Of a stretch of 64,000 nucleotides of DNA, positions 21,083-31,837 are shown piece by piece. The notes beneath the pieces were generated by a model that worked only from the letters and a program-made list of their open reading frames with translations, did no database searches and was not told where the DNA came from. Position 1 is the first letter of the stretch. Each line of letters begins with the position of its first letter. This DNA is from Areca catechu (taxonomy: Eukaryota > Streptophyta > Magnoliopsida > Arecales > Arecaceae): NCBI GenBank assembly GCA_021397845.1, contig CM038047.1, positions 45,291,210 to 45,355,209 of the forward strand, given 5' to 3'. The position numbers and the translations under genes are program-made.

Positions 21083-21889
21083 ATGAGGACGGGTATGATA
21101 AATCCCTTCTCCACCCCCAGGATACACACCCAGAAGAGCAGTGACGACACAGGCTGGAAAGGCTGATAGACAGGTGACCTTTTCCCAGCCCCCCGTAGTA
21201 TATCGCTTCCCCTGTCCCCTTCGATGGGGAAGCTGTGACAAAACCACTAAGCACGTGATGAAAGTATGCCTGAGGAAGCATGAGCACCAGCTAGTGGGGT
21301 TATCCCCCCCGCTGGACCGTCAATGCACGGGGCTCAGCTGTCGGGCCTAGGCTGCAGTGCCCAATGCCGGATAAGCCCTTCACCGACCATAGTGATATCA
21401 CAAGGCATCGCAATGGAGAACAGGAGACCCATCTCTCAAGATTCATAGAAGGGGGCAGACTCAGGCGGGGGCCCGAACGCTTGCCGGTCCCCCGTCGCCT
21501 CCGATGCCATGGCCGCACCACTGCGCAAGCGACGGACGTTATCACCCGGAGAATGCACAAGCACCCAAGGAGACTCAGGGGGTGAAAAGCCTAGGGATAA
21601 CCTCTCGCCACGCGACAAGGAGAAAGTAAAAGAAGAAAGCTAAACCAGGAGGCGCGATCGACGACACGACGGTGGCGAACCACCATGCGAAAGACCCTAC
21701 GAGACGGCCCAAGGCCCACCATGAGAAGTTCGTCACTCGAAGGACTTGGCGGCGTGAAGTTCCTCGAGAGCGGAGAGCCCACGGCCCGCAGAGACACTCC
21801 CGATGAGGTAAGTCCCCTCACCAACAATTATGATGATGATTTTTTCCTTGCATGGGTGTCTGCATGTTTTGCAAGAAAGGGTCAAAAGT
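21083..21889 (+). other. Leader of element B
   Basis: About 0.8 kb after the primer site. Short frames exist on both strands but none shows a gag core or zinc knuckle. It may be a worn gag start; I cannot support that further. Confidence 0.4.
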
Positions 21890-22625
21890 CCCCGAGCCCA
21901 GCTCCAGGATGTCAAAGAAATCTCAAGCCACGTAGCTCTCCAACTCCAAGCATCCTCGAGCCCAGCTCTAGGACGTCAAAGAAATCTCGAGCCATGTAGC
22001 ACCCACTTCCCAGCACCCCCGAGCCTAGCTCCAAGACGCTGGAGGGACTTTGAGCCACGTAGCTCTCCAACTCCAAGCGTCATCGAGCCTAGCTCCAGGA
22101 TGTCAAGAAATCTCGAGCCACGTAGCTCTCCAACTCCAAGCATCCCCGAGCCCAGCTCCAGGACGTCAAAGAAAATCTCGAGCCATGTAGCTCCCACTTC
22201 CCGGTGCCCCTGAGCCTAGCTCCAGGATGCCAGAGGGACTTTGAGCCACGTAGCTCTCCAACTCCAAGCATCCCCGAGTCCAGTCCAGGACATCAAAAAA
22301 TCTCGAGCCACGTAGCTCCCACTTCCTGGTGCCCCGAGCCTAGCTCTAGGATTCCAGAGGGACTTTGAGCCACGTAGCTCTCCAACTCCAAGCGTCCCTG
22401 AGCCCAGCTCCAAGACATCGAAAAAATCTCAAGCCAAGCAGCTCTCCATCTCAAACGCCTCCGAGCCTAGCTCTGAGATGCCAAGGATCACGGGGCCATG
22501 TAGCTCCCGTCAATACCTCGAGCCTAGCTCCAAGGTGCCAAAGACCTGAGCCAAGATCTCAGGCAATCCCTGTGCCGAGCCTAGCTCCACGTTCAGGAAG
22601 GCCTCGAGCCTAGCTCCAAGGCAAC
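21890..22625 (+). repeat. ~60-bp tandem array, element B
   Basis: AGCCTAGCTCCAGGATG and CGAGCCACGTAGCTC alternate about every 55-64 bp, roughly twelve times, with two subtypes (AAATCTCGAGCCA and GGGACTTTGAGCCA). No protein is coded. Confidence 0.9.
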
Positions 22626-22639
22626 CAAGACGTAACCCC

Positions 22640-22925
22640 TACCCTGATCTACCTCTCTATCGAAAGAAAATGGGAGGGGAAGGAAAGAAAGGGAACAAAG
22701 GGGGGAAGCCCGGCATCCCTCCTCTCTGATATCCCTCTCGAAAAGAAGGTGAGAGGGGAAGGAAAGAAAGAGAGAAAAAATGGGGGTCCAGCCAGCATTC
22801 TCTCTTCTGATCTCCACTCTAAAAAAAAAAAAAAAAAAAAAGAGAAGAAATGAAAATGAAAAGAAAGAGAATGAGGAAGAGTGGGGAAGGAAAGAAAGAG
22901 GGGGTGAGAAGAAAATACAGCACCA
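22640..22925 (+). repeat. Purine-rich repeat, element B
   Basis: A unit of about 95 bp with GGGAGGGGAAGGAAAGAAAG and CCTCTCTGATATCCCTCT occurs about three times, with a run of some 20 A at 22811. It lies between the two larger arrays. Confidence 0.7.
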
Positions 22926-22959
22926 TCAAAACTACAGCTCTTAGCAACCTCCGTCCCCG

Positions 22960-23480
22960 AGCCTAGCCCAGGACATCTTCTCAAGACCGGAGCTCAGATC
23001 TCCGCCCCAGGGAACTTCGAGCCAAGCCGCTATCACAATCTCCATCCCCGACCCCAGCTCCAGGCCAATCTTCTCAAGACAGGAGCTCGGATCTCCGGCC
23101 AGGGAACTTTGAGCCAAGCCACTCTCAGCATCTCCGTCCTCGAGCCCAGCTCCAGGACATCTTCTCAGACCGGAGCTCAGATCTCCGGCCAAGGAAACTT
23201 CGAGCCAAGCCGCTCTTAGCAACCTCCGTCCCCGAGCCCAGCTCCAGGACATCTTCTCAAGACCAGAGCTCAGATCTCCGGCTAAGGAACTTCGAGCCAA
23301 CCGCTCTCAGCAACCTCCATCCCCGAGCCCAGCTCTAGTACATCTTCTCAAGACCGGATCTCAGATCTCCGGCCAAGAAAACTTCTCGCCGAGCCGCTCT
23401 CAGCAATCTCCATCCCCGAGCCCAGCTCCAGGACATCTTCTCATGACCAGAGCTCAGATCTCATGACGTCGGCCAATGAC
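22960..23480 (+). repeat. ~91-bp tandem array, element B
   Basis: ATCTTCTC marks recur at about 22974, 23067, 23158, 23249, 23340 and 23433. Each unit has AGCCCAGCTCCAGGACATC, GGAGCTCAGATCTCCGGCC and AACTTCGAGCCAAGCCGCTC. Six copies. Confidence 0.92.
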
Positions 23481-23585
23481 ATCTTCGAGCCTAGCAGCCC
23501 GCGAGTTGCCTCAACCTTAGACAAGAGAAGCCCTTCTCTCTCTGAAGTCCCCGAGCAAAAACAAAAAAAAAAAGAGAGGGAAGAG

Positions 23586-24213
23586 TGATGGGACATCTCA
23601 AGCACGGATCTTGGAGCAAGCCATAATTCTTGGAGTGGCACAGATCTTGAAGTATTTTTGGAATAAATTTAGTTAGGATTTATCTTTTGTTTAAATTTGA
23701 ATTAGGATTTGTTGGTTAGGATTGATATATGGATAAGCTTATCTTATCCTATCTTATATTTGAATTTGGATTCGTTCTTATCTTTTTATCTTGTATTCAA
23801 ATTCAAATGAGGTTGGAAAATCTATAAATACCACCCTCACCTTTTGTAATAGGAGGATGGATGAATAAAATTCTATTGTTCTGTGTGAAGGATCTGTGTG
23901 ATCCTAGGATATCTGTAGATCCCTTCTCCATCTTCCAGGGTTTCTGTGTGATCCCTGATTTGGGCCATCTGTTGAGCCCAGGGCATCTGTTGAGCCAGGG
24001 CATCTATGTGAGCCCCTTTGATATGTGCTTGTTCTTCTAGGGCATCTGTGTGAGCCCCTTTGCTATGTGCTTGTTCTTCTTGGGGAATCTAGGAATCCCA
24101 GTATTTTTTTTTTTCTTAACCTGCACCCTCTTCTTTCCTCCTTCTTTGTAAATCCTAATCTCTGGTGACTTTCATGCTCACCAGCGATCCATTCCAATCT
24201 CTGTCCCGCATCA
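23586..24213 (+). repeat. Solo LTR inserted in element B
   Basis: The ends are TGATGGGAC and GTCCCGCATCA, an almost perfect inverted repeat with TG…CA. AGAG stands on both sides (23582-23585 and 24214-24217). Inside are a TATA box (TATAAATA, 23823-23830) and AATAAA (23864-23869), then several copies of GGGCATCTGTGTGAGCCCC. All this fits a 628-bp LTR left after recombination. Its base composition (AT-rich front) differs from the GC-rich DNA around it. No internal part or partner LTR is in the window. Confidence 0.75.
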
Positions 24214-24249
24214 AGAGGAAGGATAGAGAAAGAGTCTCTGACAAAGCAA

Positions 24250-27007
24250 TCCAAGCTTTATTGATCAAATACAAGTTACAAGTATTTTCTGGGCCCCGAC
24301 ATGCCGGAAGACCCTGAACAAGTACAAGAAACAAAGAAGTACAAACTAAAGCAAGGAAAAGAGAAGAAGTCATTCCATGCCGCTGGCTTTTCTGCTGGGT
24401 CCAGAGACTGGCTGCCCCCGCCCTCAGGGGCTTCCGGCTCAGTCCCCCCGGTCTCAGGAGAACCACCATCGGCTGGTGTCGAGGGCTCTGACCTGACGAC
24501 CTCCTCGTCGACCTCCTCCGAAGTCAAGGGGTATCTGAGGCAGTCACGGTTCTTGTCAAGGACAAATGACTCGACCCGACCGTGCAGGTACATGAACCCC
24601 TTGTAAAAGGAGTCCGACGCCATCTGCTTGATGTCGGTGACGAACTCCCTCCGAAGCCTTAAAGGTGGCGACGGCACTTTTGGCATCCTTCTCAGCCACA
24701 GCAACCACCTTCTCCAGCTCGACAGCCCTTAATTTGGCTGCCTCCGCCGAGCTGACCGCCGCCTCTACCGCTTTCTCAGCAGCGGCAAGCTTCTCTCTCA
24801 CACGCCCGCCAACTCAGCCTGGGCAGCCTGGGCGGTCCCTTGTGCCTGTCGGCCTCGGCACTGTACCAGTTCAATTTCTTCTCGACGACGGAGAGTCATT
24901 GATTGCCTTCTTTGAATGGCTCCGCTCCTATCGCAGGCCGTCGAGAGTCCTTTCGCTCGCCCCTCAGCATCGGCGAGCTCTTTTCGAGGTCCTTGATCTT
25001 CAACTCAAGGGTCCCGCTGGCATCGGCCTTCTCCTTCAGGTCGGTCTTCAAAGATTCGATCTCGCAACTCATTGTCGCTCGAGGCGATCACAGCTCTGAA
25101 AGTGTTCCCTGAGGAAGAGGGCCTCAGCACCGATCTGCACAAAAAAAAAGAAGAAAATGAAAATGAAAAGAAAAATGAAATGAAAAAAAATGAAAATATT
25201 GAATAAAATGACCAGAGGAAAATGAAGAGCAAGCAAAAGAGGCGAAGGAACTCATCGAGTACAGCTGAGAAAGAGGATCTTGAAGACATCGGCCACATGC
25301 ATTCCGGCCATGTCTTGTCGGTCGCACGCCTGGATGGAGAAGTCCATCAAGCATTTGGCGAGCTCAGGGCTCCGAAGGACCGAGTTCCCCGACCCCATTC
25401 GGAAGGGGAGGTAACGTTTTCCCTCCTCCCTCTGACTCTCTCTAGGGCAGGGCAGCCGTGCATCGCTGACCGAAGGCCCCCCGAGGGCAGGCTGGGAGAC
25501 CGGGGCAGACGCAGGCGGCACAACTGTCGCAGCCTCGAAAGCAGCCCGTGTCCTCCCACCCCTGGCGGCGACAACGGGACGACCCGGAGTGGGGCAAGGC
25601 GTCAGCAACAGTGGCAGGGTCTCTCGCACGGACCACTACCTCGGGCTCTGCAGCCGGGATCTGCTGGGAGGGCCCCGGGGCCGAGGGAGCTGCCCTCTCC
25701 ATCGGCGCAGGAGCAGCGCGGGTCACCTCTGAGCCGAGCCGTTAGCTGCAGTCAAGCTCAGCCCGACCACCACCACCGGTGCAGCCGCAGGTGTGCACTC
25801 ACCTCGGGGCCGCCTGGAAGCGGGCTCTGTGGCCAATCCTACCGGCCGCCTCTTCTTGGTAAGGGCTAGGAGATCGATCTCGAAGAATATCATACCTACA
25901 CACAATATACACAGTGGTCAGAACCTGTGGAAAACTGCACAAAGATCATGCAAAGAAAGAAAAGAGCAATGTTCAGGCCGGACTCACCTGACCCTTTGCT
26001 GGGTCCCCTAGAGTCGCGAGGTTCTACGCAGACAATAGGACCTCGAGAGAAGGAATCTGCGCACTGCGGAGCTGCTCGTAGTCATCTCGGTCAGCCACAT
26101 CGATGGTAGAGTTTCGTTTGGGGGACTGGTCCGATCACTCTAGACCCAGACTACTCCCTCGACCTCGACAAAGAAGAACTTACTCTTCCATCCCTTGACG
26201 GAAGAGGGAGCTTAAACTTATGCCCCTCGGGCGGGAAGATAAGACCACCACCGTCTTCATTGGGTGACGTTTCAGGGCGAAGAAAGTCCTGAACAAAGAA
26301 AATCGGGCCACGAACCCGTGAAGGTTACAGAACACAATGAAGAGAAGATAACCCTAATAGTGTTTGGTACCAGCTATACCGGACCAAACAATAGTTGTCC
26401 AAGACTGACAAATAGAAGGGATGGAAAGGAAAACGGAGACCTCCAGAGAAGGTCCCCTCATAGAAGGCAAGACAGCCCGGGCCACTCGAAGTAACCCGCT
26501 CCCCCGGACGAGGGATCATAAGCCAGACAGAATGAGGGATGCCATAGACATTCCAGACAGTCCTGAGTTCTCCGGTGGTGATCATGGAGGCGACCCCACC
26601 GGGACCTGCAAACCGAGCAGACTCAGGGACAGGAGCAAAAAAAGGAGGGGGAAAGAAGAACCCGACCCCGGTTCCCTAATAAGAACCGGGCCGAGAGGAC
26701 GCCTCCCACCGAGTTCATAGCGAGCTATGCCTCCCTCCCCATTAGAAGAGAGGAAGAGAAGGCCGGCCCCCATTCGGAAGACCAGCCTCACCCTGATCAA
26801 TGGAGGGACGGAAGCCCGGACCAAAACAAGACACCTCCAAAACAAAGAAGAAGAAGAAGAAGAAGAAAAAGGAAACACAAGGTCGAAGACCGAAGAAGAA
26901 ACCCCAGACCCCGAGAGGGAACCCTACTCTATTGGGAGGAAGAAAGAGGAAGAAGCTAACCAGTTGCCTTGAGAAGAAACTTGGGCGATAGGGAGAAGAA
27001 GAAGCCA
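24250..27007 (-). pseudogene. Accessory ORF of element B (Transposase_28-like plus coiled coil)
   Basis: A relative of the minus-strand gene of element A in the same place. From the 5' side: a start near 27007, then IPHSVWLMIPRPGERVTSSG, GCLAFYEG and GGLRFPFHPF (26560-26420), matching the A protein's domain. Downstream is an Ala/Pro-rich part, then a coiled coil (REKLAAAEKAVEAAVSSAEA, 24801 down) and a C-terminus with SDSFYKGF (about 24620). Likely splice sites include a donor at 25988 (CAG/GTGAG) with an acceptor near 25897, giving an intron of about 90 bp. Several frameshifts break the frame. The end of the unit near 24250 (TTTATTGATCAA) resembles 7120-7140 in A. Confidence 0.7.
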
Positions 27008-27353
27008 TGGCGCGGCAGTAGTAGGCACGGAGAATTCAAAAAGAATAGATTGTTCGAGTAAGGCCCTCCTTTCACTCCGAAATGACCCAGGGGTCCGTAT
27101 CGTGTCAGCCGCTCACCAATAGATCTGCGCCACGTGTCACCCATCGGAGAGAATGGCATCCCAGCCGCTCTGAATTCTGTGCCAACATTAACTGCTCCTC
27201 AGACGTGGCCAGGTGGCACCCCCGCATTGGCTCACAGGAGCGGCTCCCGAAGCACCAGCAGTCACGGCCATCATTGCAACCGATCTTTACCTTTCCACAT
27301 CAGCACCGCAATTACTCCCTTCGGCCTGAACACTATGCATTAACGAGCCTCGA

Positions 27354-27367
27354 GAGTGGGGGGCAAA
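27354..27367 (+). other. Polypurine tract of element B
   Basis: AGTGGGGGGCAAA directly precedes the 3' LTR start and mirrors the tracts of A and D. Confidence 0.85.
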
Positions 27368-29441
27368 TGATATGGCAAGACTGTTGACGTGGAGAAATCT
27401 GCGGGAGCCATCTGGAGAGGGACACCACGTCGACCCTCTGGCTCGGACCCCATTACCGAGATGAGCCAAACTCCCCCATGGAAGCAGATGGAGCCCAGTC
27501 CTCCGCCAGGTCGAGCTCATGAGCTCGGCACCTAGGCCAGAGCCACATCCGCCCTCTAGAGGAGATCCTCAGAGGTTAGTGCCCCTCGATCGAGTCGAGC
27601 CAAGAGCTCACCCGTCGAGTCGAGCCTCTCCGAGTGTGCGCCCTCTGGACCGGGTCCGCCGCATCCGCCCTCCGGAGGAGACCCTCGGAGGTTAGTGCCC
27701 CGCGGTCGAGGTCGAGCCAAGAGCTCACCCACCGAGGTCGAGCCTCTCCGTTGCACGCCCTCTGGACCGGGTCCGCCGACATCCGCCCCCGAGGAGACCC
27801 TCGGAGGTTAGTGCCCCGCGGTCGAGGTCGAGCCAAGAGCTCACCTGCCGAGTCGAGCCTCTCCGAGTGCGCGCCCTCTGGACCGGGTCCGCCGACATCC
27901 ACCCTCCAGAGAGACCCTCGGAGGTTAGTGCCCCGTGGTCGAGTCGATCCAAGAGCTCACCCGCCAAGGTCGAGCCTCTCCGAGTGCGCGTCCTCTGGAC
28001 CGGCCCGCCGACATCCGCCCTTCAGAGGAGACCCTCGGAGGTTAGTGCCCCGCGGTCGAGGTCGAGCCAAGAGCTCACCCACCGAGGTCGAGCCTCTCCG
28101 AGTGCACGCCCTCTGGACCGGTCCGCCGACATCCGCCCTCCGGAGGAGACCCTCGGAGGTTAGTGCCCCGCGGTCGCGGTCGAGGTCGAGCCAAGAGCTC
28201 ACCTGTCGAGGTCGAGCCTCTCCGAGTGCGCGCCCTCTGGACCGGGTCTGCCGACATCCACCCTCCAGAGGAGACCCTCGAGGTTAGTGCCCCGTGGTCG
28301 AGGTCGATCCAAGAGCTCACCCGCCAAGGTCGAGCCTCTCCGAGTGCGCGTCCTCTGGACCGGGCCCGCCGACATCCGCCCTTCAGAGAAGACCCTCGGA
28401 GGTTAATGCCCCGCGGTCGAGGTCGAGCCAAGAGCTCACCCGCCGAGGTCGAGCCTCTCCGAGTGCGCGCCCTCTGGACAAGCCCGTACTTCGCCCTTCT
28501 CCACCTGGCCATCCCCGTAAGCCCGGAGCACCTAGGATGGAGCGAGCCCTGCCGTCCCAGCTCGGCCCCACCCGGAAGAAGTCCTCACCAGTCGAGGGCA
28601 CCGGCGAGCCTCCCAAGGACCATACCGGAACGCCTCTCAGGCCGTACTGACTACCTGACACCACCAGTTACACCAAAAAGGCAAGCAACACGCCGATCGA
28701 GGTGCCATATTCCTCACCAACCACTCAGATCACCCAGAAAGAAGACCATCCAGGAGATTCGAACCTCTCGGGCGGCGGTCCGCCATTCGAGACATCCCCA
28801 ATTTTCCGGAACAAGGCAATCATGAAGGAGTGTCGGAGCGCCTGACAGCACCTTATCATGAATTAGGAAAGGGCTTCCTGGGACATCGCCGCGGGCGTCT
28901 GACAGCCCGGCGGGAACCCCGAGACAAGCTCTCAACGGCCAGTCTTCGATTACAAAGAATGATCGGCACCCCCCAAGGAGGGAGAGGTAACAACAACAAA
29001 ATAAAAAAAATAAAACAGAACGATCACTCACCACCAAGACAAGGCAAGCTCACCAAAAGAGCAAAAGGCCATCACCACCAAGAATGGAGGAACCGAGGGA
29101 CTCAAGGAGAGGCGGAGGGACAGAGCATCCCTCTGTCCCCGCTACCAATCTCCCCCTGCGACGTTCACACCTCCACACACATCTTTTACTCCTCCTAGTG
29201 CGGAGTCCATCAAGAGGGACCCGGCCAGGAGGATCAGTTCTCCTGTACCATCACTGACTTGATCGTCGGAGTGCCCCCGCCGGAAACCCCGGTCCGGGTC
29301 TCTAATCATTGTCTCGTAGGCCCTGGAGCAGAGGACCACCGGACGGCGGGAGGTGGAGACCCGGGAGCCGAGTGCGGCAGGCGACGGGAGGAGCGCAATC
29401 CGACACGGCAGCTACGGACCACGACGGTCTCGATGGCAATA
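27368..29441 (+). repeat. 3' LTR of element B
   Basis: Starts TGATATGGCAAGA and ends GATGGCAATA, where the final CA has become TA. At 2074 bp it is about 480 bp longer than its partner, mainly because of more array units. The block at 29252-29321 is conserved with A and D. Confidence 0.9.
27570..28490 (+). repeat. ~118-bp array with three-unit order, LTR of element B
   Basis: GAGGTTAGTGCC marks occur at 27572, 27688, 27804, 27921, 28039, 28157, 28281 and 28400: eight units. Unit variants repeat every third unit: those at 27688 and 28039 share CACCGAG with TGCACGCC; those at 27804 and 28157 share CACCTG and CCACCCTCCAGAG; those at 27921 and 28281 share GTCGATCC, CGCCAAGG and GCGTCCTC. Confidence 0.9.
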
Positions 29442-29489
29442 CTATTCCTTTTATTTATTAAAAAAAACGATACCATGACCATCCTAAAA

Positions 29490-29575
29490 TGGCCCAAAGT
29501 GGGGAGATTAACACGAATTTATTTAAAATTGCAAAGTATCAAGGGGGGTCGACGAAATGACTTGATGATCTCAAC
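29490..29575 (+). repeat. Direct repeat flanking element B, right copy
   Basis: Partner of 19170-19258: GGCCCAAAGTGGGG, ATTAAC, ATTTAAAATT and GGGGTCGACGAAATGACTTG in the same order. Confidence 0.75.
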
Positions 29576-29638
29576 ATACTATAACCGAGATTGATACCAG
29601 TAAGTTTGAAAGTAATTGGCTAAACGTGCATGAGATTT

Positions 29639-30198
29639 ATTAAACAAGGAGAATTTTTTATGTTATACTTTACCTTCTGCTAAAGTTTCACACTTGGAGA
29701 GGACTGCCGGCACAATTACCATATCTTCACATTAATGGGCTGCCTTCACAAGAACATCAACTGCTATCTTGCATTGCTTCGCTGGGCACTGAAGGCAACT
29801 ACACTCTCATAAGTTCTTCTCTACTGGTGTTCTGGATTGCTGTAATTAAAAGTTCTGATTTGATGGGTAGTCAAGGTCAAGACCGATTTTGGTTTTTGTA
29901 TATCTTCCTTAATGTATCTCACCTTCTATTATGTCATTGTAAATTTCTGCCTTCCAGTTTCTGGATTTTGTCCGTTGTCAGTAAAACTTTTACTGATTTT
30001 TTTTAATATATTCGGCCCTGCCAGGGGTTTTCCTATCCCAAAAAAAAAAAAAAAAAACAAGGGGAGTTTCTTCATCCTGACTTTAGTTCTCTGCTTTTTG
30101 TTGATAGTTATGGTGCGGCCTTCTACAGGAATATTTAAAGTCTGTGTTTAGCTTTCTTCTTCTATTCTTGTAACCAAAAAAAAAAAAAAAAAAAACAT
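29639..30198 (+). mobile_element. LINE-type retroposon, 5'-truncated, two poly(A) tracts
   Basis: TGCATGAGATTT (29627-29638) and TGCAAGAGATTT (30199-30210) agree in 11 of 12 bases and frame the insert, as target duplicates of a LINE do. The first poly(A) (about 30040-30057) follows TTCGGCCCTGCCAGGGGTTT, a short hairpin like those before plant L1 tails. About 120 bp of other sequence and a second poly(A) (30176-30196) follow. No reverse transcriptase is left. A processed copy of a host transcript is the other option. Confidence 0.7.
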
Positions 30199-30210
30199 GC
30201 AAGAGATTTG

Positions 30211-30654
30211 GACTTTACATTGCGTTTAATATATTGGCCATTACAATGTTGCAATGGCCATTATAATAAGCTTGGTCACTACACAATATGTTGTAGAATC
30301 AAGATCATACTAATCATATTCTAATTTATATATTGAATCATTCATTCTTTTTCTTAGTTAAATATCTTTTTCTAAAATTCGCACTTCAAAAGAATTAACT
30401 AGATTATCCATTAATTTTATATTTTATTTTATAATTTATTCTCAACTAAATGAAGAGTATTGACGGATTGAGAATAAATGATGCTACGAGTTGATTATTA
30501 TCACGGTGATGTTTTTGCTATTTTTCAGAGAAAAAAAATAGTGCTCACACTTTTTTTTAAAATAAAATATTGTTTCTTTCCAACTGCAAAGGAGTTTATG
30601 AAAGTGATTAAGGATTATCTACATCTAGCACAATGTTTCAATGTAAAATCCTCT
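30211..30654. other. AT-rich stretch with no gene seen
   Basis: No domain, repeat end or promoter that I can support. A 70-codon frame at 30478 is Phe/Lys/Ile-rich and unlike a gene. Confidence 0.55.
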
Positions 30655-30659
30655 ATTAT

Positions 30660-30860
30660 TAAATTGGTAGTCCGGTTGGTAAAGATTTAGTCTCATTTTA
30701 TGGATCATGAATTCGAGACATGATTCTTATGAATTACTTGATTAAATTCAAAAAATTTAGTCTCAATTTTTATTGATCATGAATTCGAGTTATGATATTT
30801 ATGAATTCGAGTTATGATATTTATGGATTACCCGGCTAGATCTAAAAATTTTTTTTAAGA
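30660..30860 (+). repeat. tRNA-derived SINE, copy 3
   Basis: TGGTAGTCCGGTTGGTAAAG is a clear A box, and GATCATGAATTCGAGACATG holds a B-box-like TTCGAGAC. The body GAATTACTTGATTAAATTCA matches the other copies. A second B-box-like block (GATCATGAATTCGAGTTATG) follows, so part of the copy is duplicated. Confidence 0.7.
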
Positions 30861-30909
30861 CACGTGATCAATACGGTGAACCGACCTAAGCTAGTGGTCA
30901 GTGGCCCGG

Positions 30910-31075
30910 TTTGCTTTCACGCTGGAAAAATCTAAATCCACCGAATCATTCAAAGTGGATCTCCCGACATGACAGGGAATTAGAAGTTGATGGTTTGTTT
31001 TCACGCTGGAAAAATCTAAATCCACCGAATCATCCAAAGTGGATCTCCGGACATGATAGGGAATTAGAAGTCGAT
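30910..31075 (+). repeat. 84-bp tandem duplication
   Basis: Two units (30910-30993 and 30994-31075) share CACGCTGGAAAAATCTAAAT, CCACCGAATCAT, CAAAGTGGATCTCC and GGGAATTAGAAGT. The frames through them are repeat artefacts. Confidence 0.9.
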
Positions 31076-31371
31076 CCACGAGGAAGGAAAAAACAAAAAA
31101 AAAGAAAGTCTCAGAAGACAAAAGGTGGTCAATTTAGCATGTGATCAAAATTGCGGTTCGGTGGTCTGGTCTCGTCAATGCTTCAATGGCAAGACCTTCG
31201 AGATCGAACCAAGGTATTTTTAAATTCTTATACTTGATAGCTCCGTCTACAACCGCCGTGTAGGAGGGATACGTGATGTGGCCAAACGTGAAACTCCTGG
31301 AATAAAATTAAAGAGCAGAGTTGTGGTATCGTGCATAGAAAATGTGAAGGATTTGTACCCAAAAAGAAGTA

Positions 31372-31620
31372 AAAATAAAAAATCTCTTATATTTTATCTG
31401 GATTTATAAATATCCCATATATCTTTAATTTTAGTAATGTCAATTCTATATTTATTAAATTATTATAATATATCTCATCGACCTTCTAATTTGAGGCTTG
31501 ATATTTATGTAACAAATTATTTAGAATTAAATGACTGATATGACTTTTATTGTATTACTTTAAAATAAGATGATGCATGATATGGGCTTAAAAAAAAAAA
31601 ACCCAAAAATAATCTTAATT
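31372..31620 (+). repeat. Left terminal inverted repeat of the Pack-MULE
   Basis: Pairs with 32594-32846 read backwards at roughly 75-80% by eye, over its whole length. Confidence 0.85.
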
Positions 31621-31837
31621 ATTTTCTTCTCCAACCCTTCTTTCTAAAATATTATACAACTTCATTGGCAATCCCCTGGCCACTGACACTATTGCCCCCA
31701 TCCCCCTAGTTACTGCCACCCCCTTGAATTGTAATCCATGGTAGCTACCTCCTCCTCCTCCTCCACCACCATTATCGTTGCTGTCGACCAAAGAAATCCT
31801 CTTCTTCTTCTTTTTTTTCAAAACTCTAAATCTCTGA

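Larger units (their letters stand above)
19470..29441 (+). mobile_element. Tat-like retrotransposon without recognisable pol, element B
   Basis: Two LTRs (19470-21059 and 27368-29441) start TGATATGGCAAGA and share their sequence outside the internal array. Inside are a primer site like that of A, a leader, two tandem arrays, an inserted solo LTR, a minus-strand accessory ORF related to that of A, and a polypurine tract. I find no RT, RNase H or integrase motif in about 6.3 kb of internal DNA, so B needed another element's enzymes. The flanks CAATT (19465-19469) and CTATT (29442-29446) agree in four of five bases, a likely worn target duplicate. Confidence 0.88.

Noticed and set aside
27634..28825. 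Several 200-codon plus-strand frames in the LTR of element B
   Set aside because: Repeat products; the peptide unit follows the 118-bp array.
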